IMG/VR virus record: IMGVR_UViG_3300032241_001542
Coordinates: 1 to 39,406 of that record
Reading direction: 5' to 3' (one strand)
Length of the DNA: 39,406 nt
Origin: a virus
Shown here: positions 32,538 to 39,011 of the stretch, one piece after another
How the letters are laid out: each line of letters opens with the position of its first letter
Numbering within the stretch: the stretch's first letter is position 1
Notes under the pieces: model-generated
Databases searched by the model: none
The model's input: the letters and a program-made list of their open reading frames with translations, nothing else
What the model was told of the DNA's origin: nothing
Program-made: the position numbers and the translations under genes

Positions 32538-32606
32538 TGGTGGACCAGCTGGGTACTGCCCCCAGGTCCAATACGTCTTTCAACTTCCTTCTACGACAAT
32601 CTCTAT

Positions 32607-32635
32607 ATTATATCAAGTTATTTAGTGTTTGTCAA
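32607..32635 (-). promoter_or_regulatory. consensus sigma70 promoter of the tmRNA gene
   Basis: TTGACA (32630-32635), 17-base spacer, TATAAT (32607-32612), minus strand: a perfect match to consensus. The start would be near 32600, just before the acceptor piece. The -35 box overlaps the 3' end of the upstream membrane-protein gene. Confidence 0.85.
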
Positions 32636-32858
32636 CTGTTTTATTAGCACGGGTTGATCTTCTTTTGGGCTTGTTATTCCAAATGGTTCCTCTGGGAGCA
32701 ATCTCACCAGTCTCTCTATTGACAGTAATAACTCTCTCCTTTTCCAGAACACCAACAGTCACGGTAATTCCGTGCTTTGCGCCTCTTCTAAAACTGAAAA
32801 ACGCACAGATTGCATAAGACAAAATGATAGTTGCAATCATCCATGGTTCCATATACAT
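32622..32858 (-). CDS. small membrane protein
   Basis: 78 residues. Residues about 5-24 (EPWMIATIILSYAICAFFSF) form one transmembrane segment, followed by RRGAKHG and a cytoplasmic, basic domain ending KPKRRSTRANKT. The positive-inside pattern puts the C-terminal part in the cytoplasm. The start has GGAGAAT upstream. No family recognised. The stop lies within the tmRNA promoter region, so the two genes are close but probably transcribed separately. Confidence 0.6.
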   Translation of the reverse strand: MYMEPWMIATIILSYAICAFFSFRRGAKHGITVTVGVLEKERVITVNRETGEIAPRGTIWNNKPKRRSTRANKTVDKH

Positions 32859-32870
32859 TTGGTATTCTCC

Positions 32871-33101
32871 TTATTCTTCGTCTGCTGCACTAGAAGGTGA
32901 ACGCATTGGCAATACTTTCTTACCCTGAACATTACCATAACCACCTGTCATATACTTGACTGACTTTTTGAGTGGTATTGGTTCGCCTTCTCGCTTTTCA
33001 TTTACTGTATCCATAGCTTGCGCAATGTGTCGGTCCTTTTGAGGGTCCTTAGGATACTGCAATGCTTCCTTGACGAACTGCTTGAATGTTTTCTTTGTCA
33101 T
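32871..33101 (-). CDS. small hypothetical phage protein
   Basis: 76 residues. It starts MTKKTFKQFVKEA, a short helix found at the N-terminus of many small T4-like phage proteins, continues with a basic and Pro-rich middle and ends with an acidic tail SSAADEE. No motif or membrane segment. Its start lies 53 bases inside the upstream nucleotidyltransferase gene, which suggests coupled translation; GGGAGAA lies 11 bases upstream. Function unknown. Confidence 0.5.
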   Translation of the reverse strand: MTKKTFKQFVKEALQYPKDPQKDRHIAQAMDTVNEKREGEPIPLKKSVKYMTGGYGNVQGKKVLPMRSPSSAADEE

Positions 33102-33720
33102 TGGTTTTCTTATTCTCCCAATCTCTTAGAATCCAGGATGAACTGTTCATTTTGTTATCCCCACCAACACCAAACGCAAACTCGATGTTATGGTCTCCAC
33201 AAGACATCTCTGGAATGTTATCTTTAGTTCTATCACCACCATTGGCAAAGATGATCTTTGCTTTTGGAAACATACTGCGAGTCTGGTCTATTGCATCAAT
33301 GGCGGTACTATCTTTATCATCTATGACAACGACCCAGTCCACATGCTTCAATGCTGTTATTATAGCAACTCTTTCTTTCAAAGGCAAGAAGTATTTATCC
33401 TTCTTTCTCACCAACCAATCATCGCTGTTTACACCAACAACAAGGTAATCTCCCAGTTGCTTTGCAGCCTTGATATATTCCAAATGCCCCGAATGCAATG
33501 GATCAAATCCACCAGTGATGACAACGACCTTCATCATCTTGCTTACAGTTTCTTCAACTCTCATATTTTTCTTTTCCATCATCTCTTTGAACTCTCGCTT
33601 TGTTGCATTTGTCCAGCCCCACACACCAAACATACCGTTTGGTGGTGGATTAGCCTTGGTGCGCTGTTCTCTCAAATATTCATCTTCTAGTATTTTGTAT
33701 AGATCACTGCTGATGTTCAT
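33049..33720 (-). CDS. RfaE/HldE-like nucleotidyltransferase
   Basis: 223 residues. Residues about 64-165 form a cytidylyltransferase-like domain: VVVITGGFDPLHSGHLEYIKAAK with the HSGH nucleotide-binding motif (HxGH, residues 76-79), then LVVGVNSDDW, LPLKERVAIITALKHVDWVV and ANGGDRT. This is the adenylyltransferase half of the heptose-synthesis enzyme HldE and of related phage proteins; the kinase half is absent. A 60-residue helical N-terminal extension is unlike the bacterial enzyme. It probably makes an activated sugar or another NDP/ADP-linked compound; its substrate is not evident. AAAGG lies upstream of the ATG. Confidence 0.75.
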   Translation of the reverse strand: MNISSDLYKILEDEYLREQRTKANPPPNGMFGVWGWTNATKREFKEMMEKKNMRVEETVSKMMKVVVITGGFDPLHSGHLEYIKAAKQLGDYLVVGVNSDDWLVRKKDKYFLPLKERVAIITALKHVDWVVVIDDKDSTAIDAIDQTRSMFPKAKIIFANGGDRTKDNIPEMSCGDHNIEFAFGVGGDNKMNSSSWILRDWENKKTNDKENIQAVRQGSIAVS

Positions 33721-33736
33721 AATAATAACTTTCCTT

Positions 33737-34267
33737 TTAGGTTGTAAATCGTGCTGGTGCTTTTTTCTTGGATGGTCTCAATTCTGTCTGAAACGGTAAT
33801 TCTGGATTGTTGAACTTCAACTTGGAGCCAACGGGGTTAGACTTACCCATTCCAGGATTTCCTGTTTCATTTGTGCCTATCAATCGTGCTGTCTTGCCGT
33901 TATGATGCAATACTGAGTCTTGATTGAAATGCTCTCCAGCCTTGCGGCCAAACGCAACCAAATCAGCGCCAGCTTCTCGACCTGGTGCCTTGGCGTGTAT
34001 CACAAATGACTTCTCTTTGTTACCTTCATAGTGCCCTTCAGCTTTACGCACACCGAAGCCAGCATTTCGTGCCATACCAACAAGTTCCTTATCGCGTGAT
34101 GCTATCTCTTTCTTAGACAGGTTAGGTCTTGTTGTAGATAGTCCGATGAAGTGTCTACCTTCCTTTTCATGCTTCTGCATACGAGAAAGGGGATTACCTT
34201 CTTCAAGTTCTTGTCGCTTTTCTTTAAGCTTCTTATAGAACTTCTCTGTTATATTGTTATCTGCCAT
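33737..34267 (-). CDS. DUF3293-like hypothetical protein
   Basis: 176 residues. The N-terminal 50 residues are charged and helical. Residues about 50-130 have HFIGLSTTRPNLSKKE, HYEGNKEKSFVIHA and a FGRKAGEHFNQDSVLHHNGKTARLIGTN stretch; the E-x-S-F ... FxQ-S-V order resembles DUF3293. The C-terminus is basic and Pro/Lys-rich. No catalytic motif recognised. Start with AGAGGAT upstream; PhoH ends two bases before this ATG, so the two genes form an operon. Function unknown. Confidence 0.5.
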   Translation of the reverse strand: MADNNITEKFYKKLKEKRQELEEGNPLSRMQKHEKEGRHFIGLSTTRPNLSKKEIASRDKELVGMARNAGFGVRKAEGHYEGNKEKSFVIHAKAPGREAGADLVAFGRKAGEHFNQDSVLHHNGKTARLIGTNETGNPGMGKSNPVGSKLKFNNPELPFQTELRPSKKKAPARFTT

Positions 34268-34269
34268 TT

Positions 34270-34980
34270 TTATATCCTCTCTTCTTTGGCAATGATGTAT
34301 GATCTGACAAGCCCAGAACGGACAATATCCTCTTTCTCAAACTCAATGCTCTGGAAACTATTTATCTTGTTGGTGATTCTCATCAACTGAGTAATACCTT
34401 CCTTTTCATATGGCTTTGTCAAGTCAGTCTGTCTAAAGTCGCCGCAGACAATCAATCTGCTCACATCACCCATTCTGGTCATGACAGTATCGCATTCCTG
34501 AAATGTCAGATTTTGTGACTCGTCTAGTATAACGATTGCGTTGTTGAATGTCAAGCCCCTTAGAAAAGAAGTTGTGGTGAAAGTGATCAATCCTTTCAAC
34601 TTGAGGATTTCATATCCATCGCCACGCCCAAATAAATCATCACAGATTTCGCGGTATGGCTCTTCAAAGATTGCAGTTTTTTCCTTTATGCTGCCTGGAA
34701 GAAAGCCCAAGTCTCTGCCTGGAACTACTGAACGCACGATGATGATCTTGTTGTATGGTGATCTGCCCGACAAGATTTCCTCAAGGGCCAGATATAAAGC
34801 ACAGAATGTCTTGCCTGTGCCTGCGAAACCATGTAGCATCAGGTGCTTATTTCTGCGATAAGCTTCAAATGTTCGTTCTTGGTTTGCTGTCAGAGGCTTT
34901 ATTTGACGCAGTTCAAAATGCGCAGGGGTATTGTTATTCTGATTGTTGTTATTCTTTGCCTTATTCTTCTTCTTAGACAT
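34270..34980 (-). CDS. phoH: PhoH-like ATPase
   Basis: 236 residues from ATG 34980 with GGAG upstream; the upstream 39 codons cross a terminator. Walker A is GFAGTGKT (about residues 51-58), Walker B is AIVILDESQN, and GDFRQTD is the sensor motif of the PhoH family. The N-terminus is Lys/Asn-rich and disordered. PhoH proteins are common in T4-like phages of marine and alphaproteobacterial hosts; their role (RNA helicase/nuclease or phosphate-linked) is unsettled. It lies after a terminator and before the DUF3293-like gene. Confidence 0.9.
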   Translation of the reverse strand: MSKKKNKAKNNNNQNNNTPAHFELRQIKPLTANQERTFEAYRRNKHLMLHGFAGTGKTFCALYLALEEILSGRSPYNKIIIVRSVVPGRDLGFLPGSIKEKTAIFEEPYREICDDLFGRGDGYEILKLKGLITFTTTSFLRGLTFNNAIVILDESQNLTFQECDTVMTRMGDVSRLIVCGDFRQTDLTKPYEKEGITQLMRITNKINSFQSIEFEKEDIVRSGLVRSYIIAKEERI

Positions 34981-35003
34981 TGATACTCCTTTTGTAAACG
35001 CAA

Positions 35004-35041
35004 AAGAGAGCGACCCAGTTTTTGTGACTGTGCGCTCTCTT
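35004..35041 (-). terminator. intrinsic terminator upstream of phoH
   Basis: AAGAGAGCG (35004-35012) pairs with CGCTCTCTT (35033-35041), nine pairs, with an inner CAGT/ACTG stem. On the minus strand it is followed by TTTTGCGTTT. It ends the operon that includes the FmdB-like gene and the envelope cassette. Confidence 0.7.
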
Positions 35042-35072
35042 CTGTAATTTTGTGTTATGGATTTTATTTCTA

Positions 35073-35336
35073 CTACCACTCGCGTTTGGCACCCCATCTA
35101 CGATCAATAGCAGACGATGCAGCACCTGGTGCTTCTTTCACTCTACCTAAAACATATTTCTGAAAATCACTCGGAGGTTTAGTGACACCAATGCCGACCG
35201 GATCAACTACATTGATCTTTGTTAGAATCTGGCGAATATGCTTGTTCTTCTTGAGATACTTGTCGAGTTCGTCCATGGACATCTGCTCTTCAAACTCTTC
35301 GCCAGTGGTCTTGTTTTGAAATGAATAGATTGGCAT
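35073..35336 (-). CDS. FmdB-like small protein without zinc cysteines
   Basis: 87 residues. MPIYSFQNKTTGEEFEEQMSMDELDKYL has the layout of FmdB-type zinc ribbons (MPxYxFxCxxC), but the Cys residues are replaced, as in relatives carried by T4-like phages. The rest has KPPSDFQKYVLGRVKEAPG and a basic end. Role unknown; such proteins are often called regulatory. Start with AGGTG upstream, 11 bases after the stop of the HtrA-like gene, so it is probably the last gene of the envelope operon. Confidence 0.6.
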   Translation of the reverse strand: MPIYSFQNKTTGEEFEEQMSMDELDKYLKKNKHIRQILTKINVVDPVGIGVTKPPSDFQKYVLGRVKEAPGAASSAIDRRWGAKREW

Positions 35337-35347
35337 ACTACACCTAT

Positions 35348-36358
35348 TTATTGTTTTTCGCCGTTTGGCAGTGGTTGAAAATCATTGGAAGTCTTATATT
35401 TTGGTGTTACTACAATGTTCTTCTTCTGCCCATCCCTTTCAATTTCAAACACAATATTCTGTGTATAATCAGAGTTGGACACATCAATGACAACTTCTGT
35501 TGCTGATCTTGGCGTAAACTGGCCTTCGTTTGTCTTGACAGTAATGATCTTGTCATTTGCCTTCAAGCCAGCCTTTTCAGCGGGGCTATCTGCTGTGATA
35601 CTCTGAATGATCAAGTCTTCATTCAGATTGATACCAACTGAGGCAAAACGCACTTCATTGTATTTCTTGAGGTCGTGAATGACTTTGGTGACCATGCGAA
35701 CAGGAATGGTAAAGCCAAAACTGCCTCCATCTTGTGCTTCCATTCTTGCATTGATTCCCAGGACATCACCTTCTGAGTTGACCAAGGGTCCGCCTGAGTT
35801 GCCATTGAAGATATGAACATCTGATTGAATGAACCAGATAGGCAGGCTTTCAAAGCCGCGCTCTGTATAAGAGATGATGCCCTTGCTGATTGTCCAGTAA
35901 AGCCCCCAAGGATGCCCGATTGAATAGACCTCTTGAGTTTCCTTCAAGTCAAATCCGTCAGCAAAGTTCAAGACCTTATACTTGCGTGTCTTCTTGAACT
36001 TTTCCCAATCATCGATCTTGATGATTGCAATGTCAGTCAGCTTGTCAGCCACAACAACAGTGGCGGTAAAGTTCTCTTCACCAAACTGTGTTGCGACTTC
36101 AATCTTTGTTGACTCTTCAATAACGTGGTTGTTAGTCAGGATTTCATTATCAGCGATAAAGAACCCTGTGCCAAGTGCTTGTTGATGATTTCCCTTGTCA
36201 TCTGTCTTGCTGCTTGTGGACATGATAGCAACCACACCTTTTTCATCATTGATGACAAACTGGTTGTAGTCGCTGTTTGCACAAGCGGTAAGCAGAAACA
36301 GAGGAACCATTGTTACCGCAATGGCAATGTATTTCAGTTGATGATATATTGTATTCAT
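35348..36358 (-). CDS. HtrA/DegP-like serine protease lipoprotein
   Basis: 336 residues. The N-terminus has a hydrophobic signal and the lipobox LTAC (Cys26), followed by Ala-Asn, which favours outer-membrane sorting rather than Asp-dependent retention. The protease domain (about 40-225) has the full triad: His78 (NNHVI), Asp109 (LTDIAII) and Ser188 (GNSGGPL). A PDZ domain follows (about 235-325; DSPAEKAGLKANDKI). The enzyme should face the periplasm and degrade or process envelope proteins. Its start overlaps the stop of the membrane-protein gene (ATGA), so it is coupled to the ExbB/ExbD-like cassette. Lipid-anchored HtrA in a phage is unusual to me. Confidence 0.85.
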   Translation of the reverse strand: MNTIYHQLKYIAIAVTMVPLFLLTACANSDYNQFVINDEKGVVAIMSTSSKTDDKGNHQQALGTGFFIADNEILTNNHVIEESTKIEVATQFGEENFTATVVVADKLTDIAIIKIDDWEKFKKTRKYKVLNFADGFDLKETQEVYSIGHPWGLYWTISKGIISYTERGFESLPIWFIQSDVHIFNGNSGGPLVNSEGDVLGINARMEAQDGGSFGFTIPVRMVTKVIHDLKKYNEVRFASVGINLNEDLIIQSITADSPAEKAGLKANDKIITVKTNEGQFTPRSATEVVIDVSNSDYTQNIVFEIERDGQKKNIVVTPKYKTSNDFQPLPNGEKQ

Positions 36359-36933
36359 TGCTCTAATGACTTTCTTAGTAGTTGTTGGGGTAAAATAATC
36401 TGTAGATGTGGGACTGCATAATTTTCAACGTCACCACCATTGCCGTCTTTGTTTATGGATGAATCGGTGTTTGATTCATCGCCCTGCCCATTACTGGTGG
36501 TTTCTGTTCCATCAATCTGGACAATCATTCCCTGGTCAAGTTGTTTCTTCACTTCACTGAACAGCTTTGCATTCTTGTCAGTGTGAGGAAGATAATACGC
36601 TCTTGGCGCAGGTTGTGGATAGAACTGATAGTGAGTCAGTTTTTGCCATAGTGTTAGTTTGTTTGCCGTGTCATCAACGACCCAGAAGTAGATTCCACCT
36701 TTGCTTTCAGATGTTGGCTCTTCCATATAAACAGATACAATATAGCCAGTCTTAGCTGCTTGTATCGTGGGCCAGCCTTTATATGTCTCAAACGAGAAAT
36801 AGACAAGGCTTGACAAGACAAACATATATGTAATCAGCACCAGCTTGACAAGTATGCTTTTGCTGAAATAGAGTTGCAGCACATACAATAGTGTGAGTAT
36901 CAATAGTGCTATAACAAGGTTCATGCCGATCAT
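36355..36933 (-). CDS. membrane protein of the envelope cassette
   Basis: 192 residues. Two transmembrane segments near the N-terminus: residues about 5-24 (NLVIALLILTLLYVLQLYF) and 29-50 (LVKLVLITYMFVLSSLVYF). The soluble part (about 55-192) has YFWVVDD, YYLPHTDKNAKLFSEV and a Ser/Asp/Asn/Gly-rich low-complexity stretch, then PHLQIILPQQLL. No family recognised. Start and stop overlap the neighbouring genes by four bases on each side (ATGA), so it is made in fixed ratio with ExbD-like and HtrA-like proteins. It may be a complex partner of the energised channel. Confidence 0.7.
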   Translation of the reverse strand: MIGMNLVIALLILTLLYVLQLYFSKSILVKLVLITYMFVLSSLVYFSFETYKGWPTIQAAKTGYIVSVYMEEPTSESKGGIYFWVVDDTANKLTLWQKLTHYQFYPQPAPRAYYLPHTDKNAKLFSEVKKQLDQGMIVQIDGTETTSNGQGDESNTDSSINKDGNGGDVENYAVPHLQIILPQQLLRKSLEQ

Positions 36934-37601
36934 TGTGGCATGCCCCCACGCTTTGTACTGACCATTTGCTTGGGTATGTCTGTAATGCTTTCAACATTAC
37001 CAAACTCATTGATGGTGAAATTGAACACCGTCTGTTCTTCCCATACATGCTGCAATACAACGTCTTTATGTTGAATCAACTCAACATTCGGATTGACCTT
37101 AGTCAAGTCAACACTCACAGGGACTTCAACAGGCGTCTTGAGCAGCATCATCAATGCACCACCAATCGCTGTGTGGCAGCTATAGAGATGCAGATTGACA
37201 GTATACATTCCTGGAACTATTCCTCTCAACACCCAAGTTTCCCCATGATTAGGTACAGTATAGACTTTTCCTGTCAGCTTGTCAAATAGTATTGAGTTTT
37301 TTGAACCCAGGTCGTCACGCTCAAGGTGCATCAAACCAATATCCTTTTGCTGAAACCATGCGATGTTACCCAGAGGATCCTGAACCCATAAGTCAACGTC
37401 ACAGTCAACAGTATTACCCCATGTTGCAGTGACAATAAACTGTGCATCACGCTTGGGTCCTTCCTGATTGTTCTTCTTGACTGGTTGAATCATCAGGGTA
37501 GTCAGAATGAAAAGGAAAATGACGCCAGTTAGGACATTCAAAAGCAGATCAATATAAGCTGTGCGAAAATCAAACTTCTTATGTCTCAACATTGATGCCA
37601 T
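36930..37601 (-). CDS. ExbD/TolR-like anchor with YfaP/DUF2135-like domain
   Basis: 223 residues. One transmembrane segment (about 14-38; AYIDLLLNVLTGVIFLFIL) has Asp18 where ExbD/TolR/MotB carry the proton-binding Asp at the membrane edge. The periplasmic part is not the usual ExbD fold: residues about 50-150 contain VTATWGNTVDCDVDLWVQDPLGN, a run ending ERDDLGS, and GMYTVNLHLYS, like the DUF2135/YfaP beta-sandwich. A further strand-rich C-terminus follows. The gene overlaps the ExbB-like gene by 23 bases and the next by four. It should convert proton flow into motion acting on a periplasmic target. Confidence 0.72.
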   Translation of the reverse strand: MASMLRHKKFDFRTAYIDLLLNVLTGVIFLFILTTLMIQPVKKNNQEGPKRDAQFIVTATWGNTVDCDVDLWVQDPLGNIAWFQQKDIGLMHLERDDLGSKNSILFDKLTGKVYTVPNHGETWVLRGIVPGMYTVNLHLYSCHTAIGGALMMLLKTPVEVPVSVDLTKVNPNVELIQHKDVVLQHVWEEQTVFNFTINEFGNVESITDIPKQMVSTKRGGMPQ

Positions 37602-38076
37602 AACTCAAAATGTAAACTTGAACTTTCAATACAATGCTGGCGATTAGACCAACAGCATTAGTATATAGTGCAAGCCCCATTGAAGCCCACATATTAGACA
37701 GAAGTGTTTGCATAGCAGCATCGCCCGCGGTGCCAACGAAACTGTTAGCCAACATATGAATAAGCCCAATGACAGTTCCCAACATACCAAGAGCCATGAG
37801 TTGCTCTGATATGAACCAGATTGATTCAAACTTGTCAAGGAGAGTTTTGTGGTTGCGCAGAACATAATCATCGTCTGCGACCTGCAATGATAGTCGTGAT
37901 ATGCTGAAAATGTTTACAAAAAGAAAAATGCCTGCGATGATTGAGGTGATCATTGTCACATCGCTTGCCCAGATTTTTGATACCAGACCAAAGTAGTATG
38001 ACCAAAAAACTACGGTGAGCATCAAGAGGACTGATACCCACCAAGAAATAAACTTGAAATACTTTTTTATGTTCAT
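37579..38076 (-). CDS. ExbB/TolQ/MotA-like proton channel protein
   Basis: 165 residues from ATG 38076 with AAAGG six bases upstream; an upstream GTG at 38085 lies within that site. Four hydrophobic segments are at about 8-32, 37-60, 86-113 and 125-157. The last two hold LGMLGTVIGLI (Thr101) and GLALYTNAVGLIAS (Thr139), the paired Thr motifs of ExbB/TolQ. Length is short for ExbB (about 240) and the large cytoplasmic loop is missing. It probably forms a pentameric proton channel with the ExbD-like product of the next gene. Late-type box CATAAATA lies upstream. Confidence 0.75.
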   Translation of the reverse strand: MNIKKYFKFISWWVSVLLMLTVVFWSYYFGLVSKIWASDVTMITSIIAGIFLFVNIFSISRLSLQVADDDYVLRNHKTLLDKFESIWFISEQLMALGMLGTVIGLIHMLANSFVGTAGDAAMQTLLSNMWASMGLALYTNAVGLIASIVLKVQVYILSYGINVET

Positions 38077-38107
38077 CTCAAACACCTTTATGATTATACG
38101 ATAAAGG

Positions 38108-38115
38108 TATTTATG
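38108..38115 (-). promoter_or_regulatory. late-type box for the envelope cassette
   Basis: CATAAATA (NATAAATA class), minus strand, at the 3' end of the 182-residue gene. The start would be near 38102, about 26 bases before the ExbB-like ATG. Boxes of this looser type occur by chance many times in the window, so the position is the main support. Confidence 0.4.
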
Positions 38116-38659
38116 CAGCTACAATACTAAGCCAGTCAGGAGGAGGGCGTTTGGTATACTTATGCAGATGTGACTTGCCGTTCTGATAATATTTGCGATA
38201 TGATGCAACGCTATCGCCCGGCACTTTGTATTCATCAGCCATAGCCGGTGTCACAGGTGTCAAAGGACCAATAGGAATGTTATGAGGGCAGGACGCCAAA
38301 TCATATTTCAGCGCATCGCATTTATGCACCTTGCCATAACGATAGGTGTATTCATTCAGCAAGCCAAGAAAATGGCAGTAAAGCCAGTTGTAGTTGTTGT
38401 TGCTTGCCCTGCACCACACAGCAGAAGGATGTGAGACATGGGTTGCATTATACAATAACGTATCGCGCCCATCAGGCAAGACCCAACGAGAAACTTTTCG
38501 CCCAGACTTGGGTGAGACAGAATCGGTCTTGGTGCCGTCAAGGACGCGATGTGCTGTGGATAAAAGCTGGCAACTCTCTAAAATCATTTTCACGCAATGC
38601 CTATCTACAAGAGACTGTGCGGAAATAATGGGGTCGGTATGGACTGCAAATATGTTCAT
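38111..38659 (-). CDS. conserved phage protein of unknown function
   Basis: 182 residues. The N-terminus MNIFAVHTDPIISAQSLVDRHCVKMILES with CQLLSTAHRVLDG, then THVSHPSAVWCRASNNNYNWLY and NEYTYRYGKVHKC, is a conserved pattern in marine and T4-like phages (from memory) with several His and Cys residues that could bind metal. C-terminal MADEYKVPGDSVASYRKYY is also typical. No function is established as far as I know. The ATG has no Shine-Dalgarno sequence, and a sigma70-like promoter predicts the transcript to begin at the ATG. Confidence 0.65.
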   Translation of the reverse strand: MNIFAVHTDPIISAQSLVDRHCVKMILESCQLLSTAHRVLDGTKTDSVSPKSGRKVSRWVLPDGRDTLLYNATHVSHPSAVWCRASNNNYNWLYCHFLGLLNEYTYRYGKVHKCDALKYDLASCPHNIPIGPLTPVTPAMADEYKVPGDSVASYRKYYQNGKSHLHKYTKRPPPDWLSIVAA

Positions 38660-38665
38660 GATAGT

Positions 38666-38693
38666 ATTATAACAGATTCTACTGGAAAGTCAA
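38666..38693 (-). promoter_or_regulatory. sigma70-like promoter, leaderless gene
   Basis: TTGACT (38688-38693), 16-base spacer, TATAAT (38666-38671), minus strand. Seven bases downstream of the -10 box is the A of the 38659 ATG, so the mRNA should have little or no leader. Confidence 0.65.
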
Positions 38694-38884
38694 GCGTTAT
38701 TTTTCTTCTCCCATTTGACACCAAAACAAATCTCTTGCAATTTTCTTTGGAACCAGTTAGGTTCACAACCTTTTCTTGGATAAAAAGTTATGTTTTGTTG
38801 ATCTTGAGATAACACACAATACCAGTCATAAAATTCTGGGGGATTGTGTGCTATGTAATGTTTGTTATCTAAATTTTCATCCAT
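38690..38884 (-). CDS. small phage protein
   Basis: 64 residues from ATG 38884 with AGGAG about seven bases upstream; the longer in-frame extension has no comparable start signal and overlaps neighbouring genes. Features: NPPEFYDWYCVL, ITFYPRKGCEPNWFQRKLQEICFG and a basic end. The Trp/Cys-rich segment suggests a small folded domain. No family recognised. The previous gene overlaps it by 8 bases, so translation is probably coupled. Confidence 0.5.
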   Translation of the reverse strand: MDENLDNKHYIAHNPPEFYDWYCVLSQDQQNITFYPRKGCEPNWFQRKLQEICFGVKWEKKNNA

Positions 38885-39011
38885 TTGTTTTCTCCTGCTT
38901 CTTGAGATCGTCGAGTTCAACGCTGTAGGTATTTTCGCCAATTTCATGTCGCACAGTTTGCAGTGCAATCTCATCCGCCCAGTCAGACATGGGCTTCGTC
39001 TTGTCATCCAT
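38877..39011 (-). CDS. very small phage protein
   Basis: 44 residues from ATG 39011, which has AAGGAG upstream; the longer frame begins inside the previous gene without such a site. Charged and helical (WADEIALQTVRHEIG, VELDDLKKQEK), with no motif. It overlaps the gene before it by 8 bases and the one after it by 8. Probably real because of its strong ribosome-binding site, but function unknown. Confidence 0.45.
   Translation of the reverse strand: MDDKTKPMSDWADEIALQTVRHEIGENTYSVELDDLKKQEKTNG

Larger units (their letters stand above)
32258..32600 (-). ncRNA. ssrA: circularly permuted (two-piece) tmRNA
   Basis: On the minus strand the acceptor piece comes first (about 32600-32538) and ends CTGGTCC-A-CCA (32548-32538). 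Before it is GGAC and a T-arm of five pairs, CTGGG/CCCAG, with loop GGCAGTA. After a 99-base spacer the coding piece begins at 32438 with GGGCCAG, which pairs fully with CTGGTCC as a seven-pair acceptor stem, then AGGATCGAC as in tmRNA 5' ends. CAAGCGT in the coding piece pairs with ACGTATTG in the acceptor piece (P2). The tag frame at 32354-32313 reads AANDNAPFKVALAA with TAA at 32312-32310, within an AAGGTT/AACCTT stem. This is the alphaproteobacterial layout. Exact ends and processing sites are inferred. Confidence 0.93.

Noticed and set aside
31160-32620. Group I intron around the homing endonuclease
   Set aside because: No P7/P3 core or interrupted exon was found. The right flank is the tmRNA on the opposite strand, and the left flank is separated by an exported-protein gene.
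33086-33799. Plus-strand ORFs of 109-166 residues opposite the RfaE-like gene
   Set aside because: Cys/Phe/Ser-rich antisense shadows without start signals.
35345-35352. AATAAATA before the FmdB-like gene as a late promoter
   Set aside because: It contains the stop codon of the HtrA-like gene and would start the transcript beyond the ribosome-binding site; readthrough from the cassette is simpler.
35348-38076. Classification of the ExbB/ExbD-like genes as a Zorya defence system
   Set aside because: Zorya needs a ZorA with a long cytoplasmic tail, a ZorB with an OmpA-like domain and cytoplasmic effectors such as ZorC/D or ZorE; none is seen here.
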